Origin: Hallerella succinigenes
Lineage (GTDB): Bacteria; Fibrobacterota; Fibrobacteria; Fibrobacterales; Fibrobacteraceae
Length of the DNA stretch: 64,000 bases
NCBI RefSeq assembly: GCF_002797675.1
Contig: NZ_PGEX01000001.1
Span: forward strand, 2,604,001 to 2,668,000
Direction: 5' to 3'
Below, one piece after another: positions 52,403-61,900 of the stretch. Position 1 is the stretch's first letter, and the number at the start of each line of letters is the position of its first letter. The position numbers and the translations under genes are program-made. A model generated the notes under the pieces. That model was not told the origin of the DNA. It saw only the letters and a list, made by a program, of their open reading frames with translations, and ran no database searches.

Positions 52403-53359
52403 ATGAAACAGACTTGTGTTGAAGATTTGGCCGTATTTTTGAACGGCTCCGTGGAATATATCCAGTCTAAAGATAATTTTAAAATTACGGGATTTGCCCC
52501 GGTGCTGCATGCGGCAAAATATCAGGTTTCTTTCTTTACAGGCAAGGCTTTGATGGGTGAACTTCGTGATTCGCATGCGGGCCTCGTTTTGGTGCCGCAG
52601 GAGTTTGCTGGTTCCCCAACGGTCGGCGCGCTTTTACGCGTCAAAAATCCGTATGCGGCGATGGTGAAGATTATCGAAAAATTCCATCATCCGGAATTTT
52701 CGGAAGGCTTTGTGGCGAGCTCTGCAAAGGTGCACCCTTCTGCGGTCGTGGAAGGCTCGCTCGGCGAAGATGCGGTCGTTGGCCCGAACTGTGTGGTGAT
52801 GCGTGGCGCAGAAATCGGCGACGGTTGTGTACTGCAGGCAAATGTGACCGTTTATTCGAATGTGAAAGTGGGCAAGGATTGCCAGTTTCAGGCGGGCTCC
52901 GTGGTGGGTTCGCGCGGTTTTGGCTTTTATTTTGATGATGCCGGTGTACGCAAGATGGTGCCTCATGTGAGCGGCGTGCGTATCGGAAATCGTTGTGAAT
53001 TTGGGGCGAATAGCGTGGTGGCGGCGGGATTTTTGGCCCCGACGACCATCGGAGATGATTGCCATTTTGATTCTTTTGTACAGATAGGTCATAATTGCAC
53101 GGTCGGAAATCGCGTCTATATGGCTTCGCAGTCTGGACTCGGCGGAACGACCGTGGTGGAAGACGATTGTGAATTTGCTGGCGGTGCGCAGATCGCTGGG
53201 CATTTGTCGATCGGCAAGGGCGCGGTCATTGCGGCGAAGGCCGGGGTGACAAAGAGCGTTCCTGCCGGCGCTGTGTATGCGGGATTCCCTTCGGAACCGA
53301 TCGAAAAATGGCGGAAAGGCGTTGTCGCTCTTCGCCGGCTTGCCGATGGCAAGCGCTAA
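52403..53359 (+). CDS. lpxD: UDP-3-O-acylglucosamine N-acyltransferase
   Basis: Left-handed beta-helix acyltransferase of lipid A synthesis, adding an acyl chain from acyl-ACP to UDP-3-O-acylglucosamine. The N-terminal uridine-binding domain is followed by many hexapeptide repeats (VHPSAVVEGSLGEDAVVG onwards) and the catalytic His in FDSFVQIGHNCTVGN. The 318-residue length is slightly shorter than E. coli LpxD (341). The start is the ATG at 52403, three bases after the kinase stop; a TTG at 52397 would add two residues. Its presence shows that the cell makes lipid A. The gene ends in a hairpin at 53363. Confidence 0.92.
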   Translation: MKQTCVEDLAVFLNGSVEYIQSKDNFKITGFAPVLHAAKYQVSFFTGKALMGELRDSHAGLVLVPQEFAGSPTVGALLRVKNPYAAMVKIIEKFHHPEFSEGFVASSAKVHPSAVVEGSLGEDAVVGPNCVVMRGAEIGDGCVLQANVTVYSNVKVGKDCQFQAGSVVGSRGFGFYFDDAGVRKMVPHVSGVRIGNRCEFGANSVVAAGFLAPTTIGDDCHFDSFVQIGHNCTVGNRVYMASQSGLGGTTVVEDDCEFAGGAQIAGHLSIGKGAVIAAKAGVTKSVPAGAVYAGFPSEPIEKWRKGVVALRRLADGKR

Positions 53360-53362
53360 AAA

Positions 53363-53384
53363 GAGGAGTACTTGCGTACTCCTC
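53363..53384 (+). terminator. Hairpin after lpxD
   Basis: A nine-base perfect stem (GAGGAGTAC at 53363-53371 with GTACTCCTC at 53376-53384), loop TTGC, four bases after the stop. No long T run follows, so intrinsic termination may be partial. Confidence 0.55.
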
Positions 53385-53509
53385 CCCGGATTGAATTTGT
53401 TTTGTCGTTTTCGGATGTTCAGGTGAATGATCATCTCCCCAAACTCAACCCATGCGCAAATTACTTATTGTCGAAAAGGCTTTCAACGATAGGGACGGAT
53501 AGAAAAGTT

Positions 53510-53536
53510 TTTGCGTATTCTAACGGAATACGCAAA
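53510..53536. other. Perfect 11-bp hairpin upstream of the tRNA
   Basis: TTTGCGTATTC at 53510-53520 pairs fully with GAATACGCAAA at 53526-53536, around a five-base loop. It lies about ten bases before the presumed tRNA promoter. It may be a second terminator of the lpxD transcript or a binding site. Confidence 0.5.
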
Positions 53537-53544
53537 GTCACACC

Positions 53545-53572
53545 TTGAAAAGTCCAGAATTTTCTATATTTA
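53545..53572 (+). promoter_or_regulatory. Probable sigma-70-type promoter of the tRNA gene
   Basis: TTGAAA at 53545-53550 and TATTTA at 53567-53572, separated by 16 bases, about ten bases ahead of the tRNA. The -10 is imperfect; TATATT at 53565 is an alternative with a too-short spacer. Confidence 0.4.
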
Positions 53573-53582
53573 AGCACAAGTT

Positions 53583-53655
53583 GCCCTCATAGCTCAAATG
53601 GATAGAGCACGCCCCTCCTAAGGGTGAGATCTACGTTCGATTCGCAGTGGGGGTA
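53583..53655 (+). tRNA. tRNA-Arg (anticodon CCU)
   Basis: A 73-base cloverleaf. Acceptor GCCCTCA (53583-53589) pairs with TGGGGGT (53648-53654), with two G-U pairs. D stem GCTC/GAGC; anticodon stem CGCCC/GGGTG with loop CTCCTAA (53615-53621), anticodon CCT for AGG; T stem CTACG/CGCAG has one A-C mismatch; T loop TTCGATT. No CCA is encoded and an eight-T run follows after one C. The wobble pairs and mismatch make it weaker than a typical tRNA, but the anticodon loop and T loop are intact. Confidence 0.85.
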
Positions 53656-53673
53656 CTTTTTTTTAAGGGGCCT

Positions 53674-55155
53674 ATGAAACGCCTAACCGTTTTATTCACC
53701 GCGATATTCTTTGTGATGCTGCTTTTGCCGGTATCGTGGGAATTGGCTCACTCTTTTCGGAGCGGGGAAGCTTTTCTGCCGCTCGATATCTTCCGGGATG
53801 TGGCTAGCCCATTTGTGCGGGAAGCGGTTTTAAAGCGGGAAGCAGACTCGCTGAACGTGGGAATGAAACAGATTTTTGCCCTTGCGAAATCGGAAGATTC
53901 GACTTTAGCGGAAAAGATTTCGGATTTAGACGGGGTCGCACAGAACTTGAAGCGTACCCTGATGGACGTCAACGCTTACCTGCCTATAGATTCGACGGAT
54001 TCCGCGGTGGATCAAATTTCCAAATTTCAGAAAATGCTGGCGGGTTTGGAATCCGATGTTTCGTTGAACGATAGCCTTTTGAAAATGGTGGCGGATATTC
54101 AGAACACCTATGCGTCTTTTTCGCTTTCCCGAGTGGCGAAGGCTTGGTGGAATCACGGCATTTTGAGCGGAAAGTATTTGCGAGCCTATGAAGACCGCAT
54201 GGAAAAGGAAAATTCCTTTGTCAAAATGATGCGCCCCTTTTACCAGACTTTTGCATGGAAGGTGCTTAAGGATCCGGGAGAAAAGGCGGTTTATGCGGAC
54301 TCGAACTTTTTGTACTACCGCCAGGATGTAGACTTTTTGGTGAAGCCCGCACCGTGGACTCTCGACAGCTTAGACAATCCGATTGAAGCCGTTCTGGATT
54401 TTAAGGCGGAACTGGAAAAGCGTGGTGTGGAACTGCTTGTGGTCGTCGTCCCGGGCAAGCCTTCGATTTACCCGGAATTTTTGAACCCGACGATGTTCTC
54501 CTTGTACGAAAAAAAATTTTCACTTGGACGTCGTTTTGTCGATACGCTTCAGACGCTTGGCGTGCAAATGGTGAACCTTTACCCGGTTCTAAAAAAAGCG
54601 AAGGAAAAAGATCGCGAAGGCGATTTCCTTTACCTGTATACGGATACGCATTGGACGCCGCGTGGAGCGCGAATCGCAGCAGAAGCGGTCGCGAAAAAGG
54701 TGAAGAAAATGCCCGTGGCGAAAACGTTTCCGAAACTTTCGCTCACGGATTCGCTCGTGACCGCCGTGCGCACGGGAGATATTGCGACGATGGCGGATCT
54801 CGAAAACGCTTATCCGAATCAGACGGTGGAAGCGCATCAGGTGAAGAATGCAAAAACAGGCGCACCTCTCCGCAGCGATTTTCGTAACTCCAAGATTTTG
54901 ATCTTGGGCGACAGCTATTCGCGCATCTATGAAACGGACGCGCCGATGTCTGCCGGTTGGATTTCTCAATTCGCAAATGAAATGCAGACCCCGGTGGCAA
55001 GTATTATTTCGGATGGTGGCGCAAGTACGCTTGTCCGTGAAAAGCTTGCCCGTCGTTCGGGTGTTCTCAAAAACAAAAAACTTTTGATTTGGGAATTTGT
55101 GGAGCGTGATCTGCGCTTTGGTGCAGGAGGCTGGAAAAAAGTGAGGTTTGACTGA
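53674..55155 (+). CDS. AlgJ/AlgX-like SGNH-type O-acetyltransferase-related protein
   Basis: A 493-residue protein with an N-terminal membrane anchor (residues 4-24), so the rest should be periplasmic. The C-terminal half has the AlgX/AlgJ features: VVVVPGKPSIYPEF, the Asp-x-His motif in YTDTHWTPRGARIAAEAV, and the nucleophile Ser in ILILGDSYSRIY. Such proteins O-acetylate exported polysaccharides together with an MBOAT membrane protein, which is not seen in the window. The N-terminal 200 residues are helical and specific to this protein. The start is the ATG at 53674 with AAGGGG just before it; the frame reaches back to 53647 inside the tRNA, so that part is rejected. It is coupled to hemL (TGATG). 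Confidence 0.78.
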   Translation: MKRLTVLFTAIFFVMLLLPVSWELAHSFRSGEAFLPLDIFRDVASPFVREAVLKREADSLNVGMKQIFALAKSEDSTLAEKISDLDGVAQNLKRTLMDVNAYLPIDSTDSAVDQISKFQKMLAGLESDVSLNDSLLKMVADIQNTYASFSLSRVAKAWWNHGILSGKYLRAYEDRMEKENSFVKMMRPFYQTFAWKVLKDPGEKAVYADSNFLYYRQDVDFLVKPAPWTLDSLDNPIEAVLDFKAELEKRGVELLVVVVPGKPSIYPEFLNPTMFSLYEKKFSLGRRFVDTLQTLGVQMVNLYPVLKKAKEKDREGDFLYLYTDTHWTPRGARIAAEAVAKKVKKMPVAKTFPKLSLTDSLVTAVRTGDIATMADLENAYPNQTVEAHQVKNAKTGAPLRSDFRNSKILILGDSYSRIYETDAPMSAGWISQFANEMQTPVASIISDGGASTLVREKLARRSGVLKNKKLLIWEFVERDLRFGAGGWKKVRFD

Positions 55156-56432
55156 TGTCTGAAAATTCTTGGTGGAATCGTGCTTTAAAAGTTTTGCCGG
55201 GTGGCGTGGATTCTCCGGTGCGCGCCTTTGGCGGCGTAGGAGGTCAACCCGTTTTTGTGAAGCGTGCGGACGGTCCATACCTGTTTGCTGACGACGGAAC
55301 ACAGTATGTGGACTTTATCGGCTCCTGGGGCCCGATGATTTTGGGACATAATCCGCCTGAAGTCACCGAAGCTTTACACGAACAGCTGAGCCGTGGCCTG
55401 AGCTTTGGCATGGGCACGGACATTGAAGTCGAACTCGCGGAACTCATTCTTTCGAAAATTCCGGGCATGGAAAAGCTGCGTCTGGTGAATTCCGGAACGG
55501 AAGCGACGATGAGCGCGATCCGTGTGGCGCGTGGCGCGACCGGTCGAAACAAGATTATCAAGTTCCGCGGCTGCTACCACGGTCATGGAGATTCTTTTTT
55601 GATTCAAGCGGGCTCTGGCGCTTTGACGCACGGCGCTCCGAGTTCCTTGGGCGTGACTCCGGGCGTTGCTCAGGATACCCTGATCGCGGATTACAATCAT
55701 TTGGAACAGGTCGAGGCTTTGTTTGCAGCCCATGCAAATGAAATTGCGGCGGTGATTGTAGAACCGGTCGCCGGCAACATGGGATGCGTACCTCCGAAGG
55801 CCGGCTTCCTCGAAGGCTTGCGTGACATTTGCACCAAGAACGGTTCTGTGCTGATCTTTGATGAAGTGATGACGGGATTCCGTGTTTCGGATGGCGGTGC
55901 CGCTAAGCGTTTTGGCGTTCACCCAGATATGATTACCCTCGGCAAAATCGTCGGCGGTGGAATGCCTCTTGCCGCTTATTCGGGCAAGGAATCTTTGATG
56001 CAGAACGTGAGCCCGCTCGGCAAGGTTTACCAGGCGGGAACGCTTTCAGGTAACCCGATGGCAGTGACCGCAGGCCTTGCACAGCTCAAACTTCTGTACA
56101 AATTAAATCCTTGGGAAGACTTGGAACAGAAAGGAGTGAAACTCGAAACGGGTCTTCGCAAGGCTGCAGAAGATGTCGGCACCACGGTGCAGATCAACCG
56201 CGTCGGTTCGATGTTCACCGTATTCTTCTCGAAGGCTCCGGTCATCGATACGGAAACGGCTCTTGCCGCAGACACAAAGCGCTTTGCGACATTCTTCCAC
56301 GAAATGCTCAACTTGGGAATTTTCTTTCCGCCGTCCCAATTCGAAACGACCTTCATTGGTGCCCGTCATTCCGACGAAATTTTAGACAAGACTCTCGCCG
56401 CAGCGAAAATTGCATTTGAAAAGGTAAAGTGA
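55155..56432 (+). CDS. hemL: Glutamate-1-semialdehyde 2,1-aminomutase
   Basis: PLP enzyme making 5-aminolevulinate by the C5 route of tetrapyrrole synthesis. The 425-residue length is standard. Conserved parts are LPGGVDSPVRAFGGVGG, VNSGTEATMSAIRVARGATGR, CYHGHGDSFL, FDEVMTGFRV, and the PLP lysine Lys264 in TLGKIVGGGMP. It overlaps the AlgJ/X-like stop by one base and the pmbA start by one, so expression is coupled although the functions are unrelated. Confidence 0.95.
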   Translation: MSENSWWNRALKVLPGGVDSPVRAFGGVGGQPVFVKRADGPYLFADDGTQYVDFIGSWGPMILGHNPPEVTEALHEQLSRGLSFGMGTDIEVELAELILSKIPGMEKLRLVNSGTEATMSAIRVARGATGRNKIIKFRGCYHGHGDSFLIQAGSGALTHGAPSSLGVTPGVAQDTLIADYNHLEQVEALFAAHANEIAAVIVEPVAGNMGCVPPKAGFLEGLRDICTKNGSVLIFDEVMTGFRVSDGGAAKRFGVHPDMITLGKIVGGGMPLAAYSGKESLMQNVSPLGKVYQAGTLSGNPMAVTAGLAQLKLLYKLNPWEDLEQKGVKLETGLRKAAEDVGTTVQINRVGSMFTVFFSKAPVIDTETALAADTKRFATFFHEMLNLGIFFPPSQFETTFIGARHSDEILDKTLAAAKIAFEKVK

Positions 56433-57760
56433 TGAATATTTCTGAAGCCGTCCAGTTCCTCGCAGAAGAAGCGAAAAAGTCCGCCACTGCATTTGACATT
56501 ATCGGTGGACATTCCAAATCCGAAGGCGTTTCCGTTTTTCAGGGAAGGCTTCAGAATACTGAAATTTCGGAATCGGTCGGCGTCGGTATTCGCGCTTTCC
56601 AAGGTGTAAAACCGGGATACGCTTACACGGAACGTTTGACGGAAGATGCTCTTCGCCAGACCGTGAAAGACGCCTTGTTGCACACGCAGTTCACCAAGGA
56701 TCTTCCGATTGAATTGCCGCATCCGGAAAATCATCCGTTGCGTAAAATCGAATACAATCCGGATTTGAAAAATGTTTCGCTCGCTCAGATGGCGGAACTT
56801 TCAATCGACATTGAAAAACGTTGCTTTGCCCTTTCGAAAGATGTGAAGAACGTGCCGTATCTCGGTTGCCAAAAGAATGAATCCCTGACGGTCTTTGCGA
56901 ATTCGAACGGCGTTTACTTTGAACGTCGCGATAATGGCATTGGAGCGGGCGCCGGGGTTGTCGCAGAACGCGGCGATTCGAAAAAGCTCGGCGGCTTCGA
57001 TCAAGACAAGATGAAGTTCGAAGAGCTTTCTGCAGAAACGATTGCAAAGAAATCTGTGGAACGCGCTCTCGAACTTTTGGAGCCGAAGAAGATAGAGACC
57101 GGTAAGATGCCGGTGATTCTTTCGGAACGCGTCGCGGGCCAGATCCTTAGCATGTACGCTTCTTCCTTTGTGGCGGAAATGGTGCAAAAGGGACAATCCC
57201 GTTTGCAGGGTAAGCTCGGTCAAAAGATTGCCGGGGCGAACCTCACGATTCTTTGCGATCCGACCCGTGAAGACCTTCCGGGAGTCAAGACTTACGACTC
57301 CGAAGGGACTTATGCGGACAAGGTGACCGTGGTGAAGAACGGCGTTCTTTCGGAATTCCTGTACAATTTGGAAACAGCCCATGTCGAAGGCCGAAAGAGC
57401 AACGGCTGCGCTTTGCGTTCTTACGAAGGCAAGGTCGGTTCGGGATTCTCGAACCTGGTCGTTTTGCCGGGTGAGCATACGACGGCAGAGCTTTTGAAGC
57501 TATTCCCGAAGAGCCTGCTCGTGGTGCGCCTGGAAGGCAATTCCGGTTGCAGTGCAATCAGCGGAGAAATGAGTATCGGTGTGCAGGGCATGTATGCGGA
57601 AAATGGTCAGATTCTGCATCCGGTGGAAGGCGCGACCTTGAGTGCCAATTTCATCGATTTACTCGGTACTTTGGTCGCGGTCGGTAAAGATTATCCGGAA
57701 TCCTATACGAGTCGTCAAGTTCCGGCGCTGGCTTTCCCGGAGATTGCGGTTTCCAACTAA
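56432..57760 (+). CDS. pmbA: TldE/PmbA-family metalloprotease-like protein
   Basis: A 442-residue protein. The PmbA pattern is seen in GRLQNTEISESVGVGIRAF, the middle block NSNGVYFERRDNGIGAGAGVVAERGDSKK, and the end NSGCSAISGEMSIGVQGMYAENGQILHPVEGATLSANFIDLL. In E. coli PmbA (TldE) pairs with TldD, which holds the zinc site, to process peptides such as microcin precursors. TldD is not in the window. The start is the ATG at 56432 inside the hemL stop (TGATG). A 100-base gap separates it from the efflux operon. Confidence 0.9.
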   Translation: MNISEAVQFLAEEAKKSATAFDIIGGHSKSEGVSVFQGRLQNTEISESVGVGIRAFQGVKPGYAYTERLTEDALRQTVKDALLHTQFTKDLPIELPHPENHPLRKIEYNPDLKNVSLAQMAELSIDIEKRCFALSKDVKNVPYLGCQKNESLTVFANSNGVYFERRDNGIGAGAGVVAERGDSKKLGGFDQDKMKFEELSAETIAKKSVERALELLEPKKIETGKMPVILSERVAGQILSMYASSFVAEMVQKGQSRLQGKLGQKIAGANLTILCDPTREDLPGVKTYDSEGTYADKVTVVKNGVLSEFLYNLETAHVEGRKSNGCALRSYEGKVGSGFSNLVVLPGEHTTAELLKLFPKSLLVVRLEGNSGCSAISGEMSIGVQGMYAENGQILHPVEGATLSANFIDLLGTLVAVGKDYPESYTSRQVPALAFPEIAVSN

Positions 57761-57860
57761 AGTTTTGTCATGTTTTTGTAAAGAACGAAACTTTTTCTCC
57801 CTTTGCTGCAACCGAATGTTTGCTTTCATCATCTAAAGGGGGAGTAAACGGTAGGTAAAT

Positions 57861-58952
57861 ATGAAGATTTATTCCGCGCTTGCAGCAATTTTCCTCGGCT
57901 GTTTTTGGATTGCAGCCTGTTCTTCGGAATTCTCGAGTTCCGCTTCTCAGAAGAAAGCTTCTTCTGCAAATGGTAAAACGCGCATGTTGCGCGTTTCCGG
58001 CTACATCGCCGTTCCCGATTCGACGTCTGGAACTTATACGGCCAACGGTGAACTTGTCGCCAAGGCGCAGGTCGATTTGAAAGCGGAAGCGTCTGGAAAG
58101 CTCGTGAAGCTGTATGCGAAGGACGGGCAGAAGGTTTCCAAGGGAACGCTCCTTGCAAAACTCGATGACGCAGAACTCCAGGCGAATTTGAAAAGCGCAA
58201 AAACCGCTTTGGATCTCGCCGAGAAAAAAGCGGCCCGCACCAAGACCCTTTATGGAAAGGACGGTGCGACGGCAGAAGAGCTTGAATCCGCAGAAAGTGC
58301 GGTGGAATCGGCAAAGGCTTCGAAGGAGCTGATCGAAGCTCAGCTTCAAAAGACCGAGGTGCGCGCTCCGTTTGCAGGAACGCTCGGCGTTGTGGAAGTT
58401 TCGGAAGGCGCCTGGATGACTTCCGGGGCGCAGATTGCGACGCTCACGAATACGAGCGAACTCAAGGTAGAATTTGAACTGCCGCAGCGTTTTTCCCGCT
58501 ATGCAAATATGGGAGATAAAGTCGTTTTGATCGACACGGAACAGGGAATTAAAGCCGATGCCAAGATCTGCTTTTTGGATGCGACGATGTCGAATACGAG
58601 CCGTACCCGTAAGGCACGTGCGCTCTTGAAGAATGCGAATGGCAAATTTTTGCCGGGAACCTATGTACGTGTGAAGCTCGACTTTGGCCAGGGCGAACTC
58701 GTGGGAATTCCTGTGCCTTCCGAAGCGGTGACGCTCGATGCGAATGGCGCTTACGTTTTTGTGGTTAAAGATGGCAAGGCGAAAAAGGTGGATGTCCAGA
58801 CCGGTTTAAGAACCCCGATTACGGTCGATGTGGTACAGGGCCTTTCTGCGGGCGATACTGTGGTGGCTTCGGGCCTTATGAATGTGCGTGACGGCATGGG
58901 CATCGAAATCAAGGAATTTTCGAACAACATGAGCTACGGGGTGAATGAATGA
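57861..58952 (+). CDS. RND efflux periplasmic adaptor (membrane fusion protein), lipoprotein
   Basis: A 363-residue adaptor with a lipobox ending at Cys20 (FWIAAC), so lipid-anchored in the periplasm. The lipoyl half-motifs (GELVAKAQVDLKAEASGKLVKLYAKDGQKVSKGTLLAKLDD and KTEVRAPFAGTLGVVEVSEGAWM) flank a coiled-coil hairpin (about residues 108-165, rich in Ala, Glu and Lys). A beta-barrel and membrane-proximal domain follow. It links the inner-membrane pump to the outer-membrane channel. Its stop overlaps the start of the pump gene (ATGA). The channel domain is fused to that pump, so this two-gene operon has all three parts of a tripartite pump. Confidence 0.92.
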   Translation: MKIYSALAAIFLGCFWIAACSSEFSSSASQKKASSANGKTRMLRVSGYIAVPDSTSGTYTANGELVAKAQVDLKAEASGKLVKLYAKDGQKVSKGTLLAKLDDAELQANLKSAKTALDLAEKKAARTKTLYGKDGATAEELESAESAVESAKASKELIEAQLQKTEVRAPFAGTLGVVEVSEGAWMTSGAQIATLTNTSELKVEFELPQRFSRYANMGDKVVLIDTEQGIKADAKICFLDATMSNTSRTRKARALLKNANGKFLPGTYVRVKLDFGQGELVGIPVPSEAVTLDANGAYVFVVKDGKAKKVDVQTGLRTPITVDVVQGLSAGDTVVASGLMNVRDGMGIEIKEFSNNMSYGVNE

Positions 58953-61900
58953 GTTTTTCTACGCTTTCCATTCGTCGCCCGGTTCTGGTGACTGTGCTCT
59001 CTTTGGGCATTATCCTTATCGGTGCTTTTGGCGCTTCGAATCTCGGCATTCGAGAATACCCGAACGTGGATTCTCCGATTATCACGGTCCGTACCACTTA
59101 TACGGGCGCAAATGCTGCGGTTGTGGAAACGGAAGTCACCGAAATCATCGAAGCGTCGGTGAACAGCGCTTCGGGCATTAAGTCGCTGACGTCGACGAGT
59201 TCCGATGGACGCTCTTCGATTCGTGCAGAATTTGAAGTGGGGACGGACCTTGAAGCGGCGGCGAACGATATCCGTGACCGCGTTTCACGTGTGCAGCGAA
59301 AGCTCCCGGACGGTGCCGATGCGCCTGTCGTTTATAAATCCGATTCGGATTCCGATCCGATCTTGATTGCGAGCCTTCTTTCGGATACCCGTGATGCGAT
59401 GGAACTTTCGGAACTTGCGACGAACGTGGTGAAGGAACGTTTGCAAACGATTCCCGGCGTTTCGGAAGTGAACCTTTGGGGGGCGAAAACGCCGGTGGTG
59501 CGCCTTTGGCTTGATCCACTGCGCATGAAGGCGATGGGCGTAACCGCTTCGGATGTTTCATCCGCGCTTTCGGTGGAAAACGAAGAACTTCCGGCGGGCA
59601 AAATTGAAGGCCAGACGATGGATCTTTCGATTCGCACGCTTGGTCGTTTGAACAGCCCTTCGGATTTTAATTCGATTCCGGTGAAGATCGCTGCGGACGG
59701 TTCCATTGTGAAACTTTCCGATGTGGCGCAGGTCCATTACGAGCCGATGGATACACGAACCGGTTTTAAGCGTAACGGCAAGAACGTGATTTCGGTGGCG
59801 GTGATTGCACAGCCCGGTTCGAACCATGTGGCGATTGCCGATGAATTTTACAAGCGTGTGGAAGCGCTTCGCCGTGATTTGCCATCGGATATTCAGATTT
59901 TGAGCGGGCTTGATACTTCGGTGAATATTCGTTCTTCGATTCAAGAAGTGATCGAGACTATTTTCATTTCCTTTTTGCTCGTGATTGCGGTGATTTTTCT
60001 CTTTTTGCGAGAAGCGCGGACGACGCTCATTCCAATGGTCGTGATTCCCGTTTCGATTGTGGGAAGCTTCTTTGTGCTTTATCTGTTTGACTTTTCGATC
60101 AATGTGCTGACTCTTCTTGCGATGGTGCTTGCGATTGGCCTTGTGGTAGATGATGCGATTGTGATCGTGGAAAACATTTACCAGAAGATTGAACGCAATA
60201 TGTCGCCGAAGGCGGCTGCGGTAGCGGGCATTCGGGAAATCTTTTTTGCGGTGATTGCGACGTCCGTGGTGTTGATGGCGGTGTTCGTGCCGATGCTTGC
60301 CTTGGGCGGAACGACAGGGCTTCTCTTTCGCGAATTCGTGGCGGTGATGATCGGGACAGTCGTGATTTCGACTTTCTGCGCATTGACGCTCACGCCGATG
60401 CTTTGCTCGAAGATTTTGCGTGTGCAGAATAAGGGTGTTCTCTACAATGCGACCGAGCCTTTCTTTGAATGGCTGAACGAAATTTACAATAAGCTGTTGA
60501 ACGCATTCCTCCGCGTCCGTGGACTGATCTTTGTGATTATCGGAGCGTTGATGGTGGCAGCCTACTTCTGCTTCACGAACCTTTCTACCGAAATGGCTCC
60601 GCAGGAAGACAGCAACATGTTCATGGTGAACATCTCTGCGCCGGAAGGAACGGGCCTTGGTCAGACGAAAAAAATGTCCGAAGCTTTTGTCGAAGAAATG
60701 ACGAGCCTTATGGATTCGACGGAATACGAAGAAATTCAGGCGGGCGCAAGGTCGGGCGGAAGCTCCATGATCCGTGTGACGTTAAACCGCGACAAATCCA
60801 AGCGTCGCTCGCAAAGCGAAATCGCAAGACAGGTTCAGATTTTGGGCGCGAACTATCCGGATTTGCGCGTGATGGTCTTTGAACCGCAGAGCATTAGCAC
60901 GAGCCGCGGTGGCTTACCGGTGCAGTTTGTATTGCAGGCGGGTGAAATCGAAGTGCTTCGCGAACTGCTTCCGAAGTTCACAGCCGAAGCGGAAAAAAGT
61001 CCAGTATTTAGCGTGGTCAATGCGGATCTCAAATTCACCAAGCCGGAACTTCACGTGGAAATCAATCGCGACAAGGCGCATGACCAGGGCGTTTCCGTCG
61101 ATGACATTGCATCTACAATCGCTCTCACAATGGGCGACCAGACCTATGGCGAATTTTACAAGGAAGGCCGTCAGTATGATATCATCGGAGCTGTGCCATA
61201 TCAGTACCGCGCATCTCCGATGCATTTGGATGAACTCAGCGTTCGCAACGGTTCCGGTGAAATGGTTTCGGTTTCGAACTTTATCACTTATAAAGAAAAG
61301 TCCGCATCGCCTTCGCTACCGCGGTATAACCGCTTCAGTGCGGCGACGATTTCGGCGGGTCTAATGCCCGGGAAAACGGTGGGTGACGGCGTGGAAGAAA
61401 TGCGCCGCATTGCGAAAACTGTGATTCCGGATTCGCTGAATATCCAGACGGAACTCACCGGGACTTCGAAGGAATATGAAGAAAGTTCTTCAGGACTTTA
61501 CGTTGTCTTTTTGTTCGCGCTTGCCTGCATATTTCTTGTGCTTGCGGGACAGTTTGAAAGTTACCGCGCTCCGTTCGTCACCTTTTTTACGGTGCCGCTT
61601 GCGATTGCGGGGGCTGTCATTTCGCTGTACTTCTTTGGACAGACCTTGAACATTTTTAGTGAAATCGCTTTGATTCTGTTGCTTGGCCTCGTGACGAAAA
61701 ACGGAATCTTGATCGTTGAATTTGCAAACCAGATCGCCGAGCGTACGGGCTGCTCTCGTCTTGCTGCGGCCAAGAAAGCGGCTCGTTTGCGCTTCCGTCC
61801 GATTCTCATGACGAGCCTTTCGACGGTTCTCGGCGCACTTCCGCTGATCTTGACGGGAACGCCAAGCCGCATTGCGATGGGCGTAACGATTGTGTGCGGC

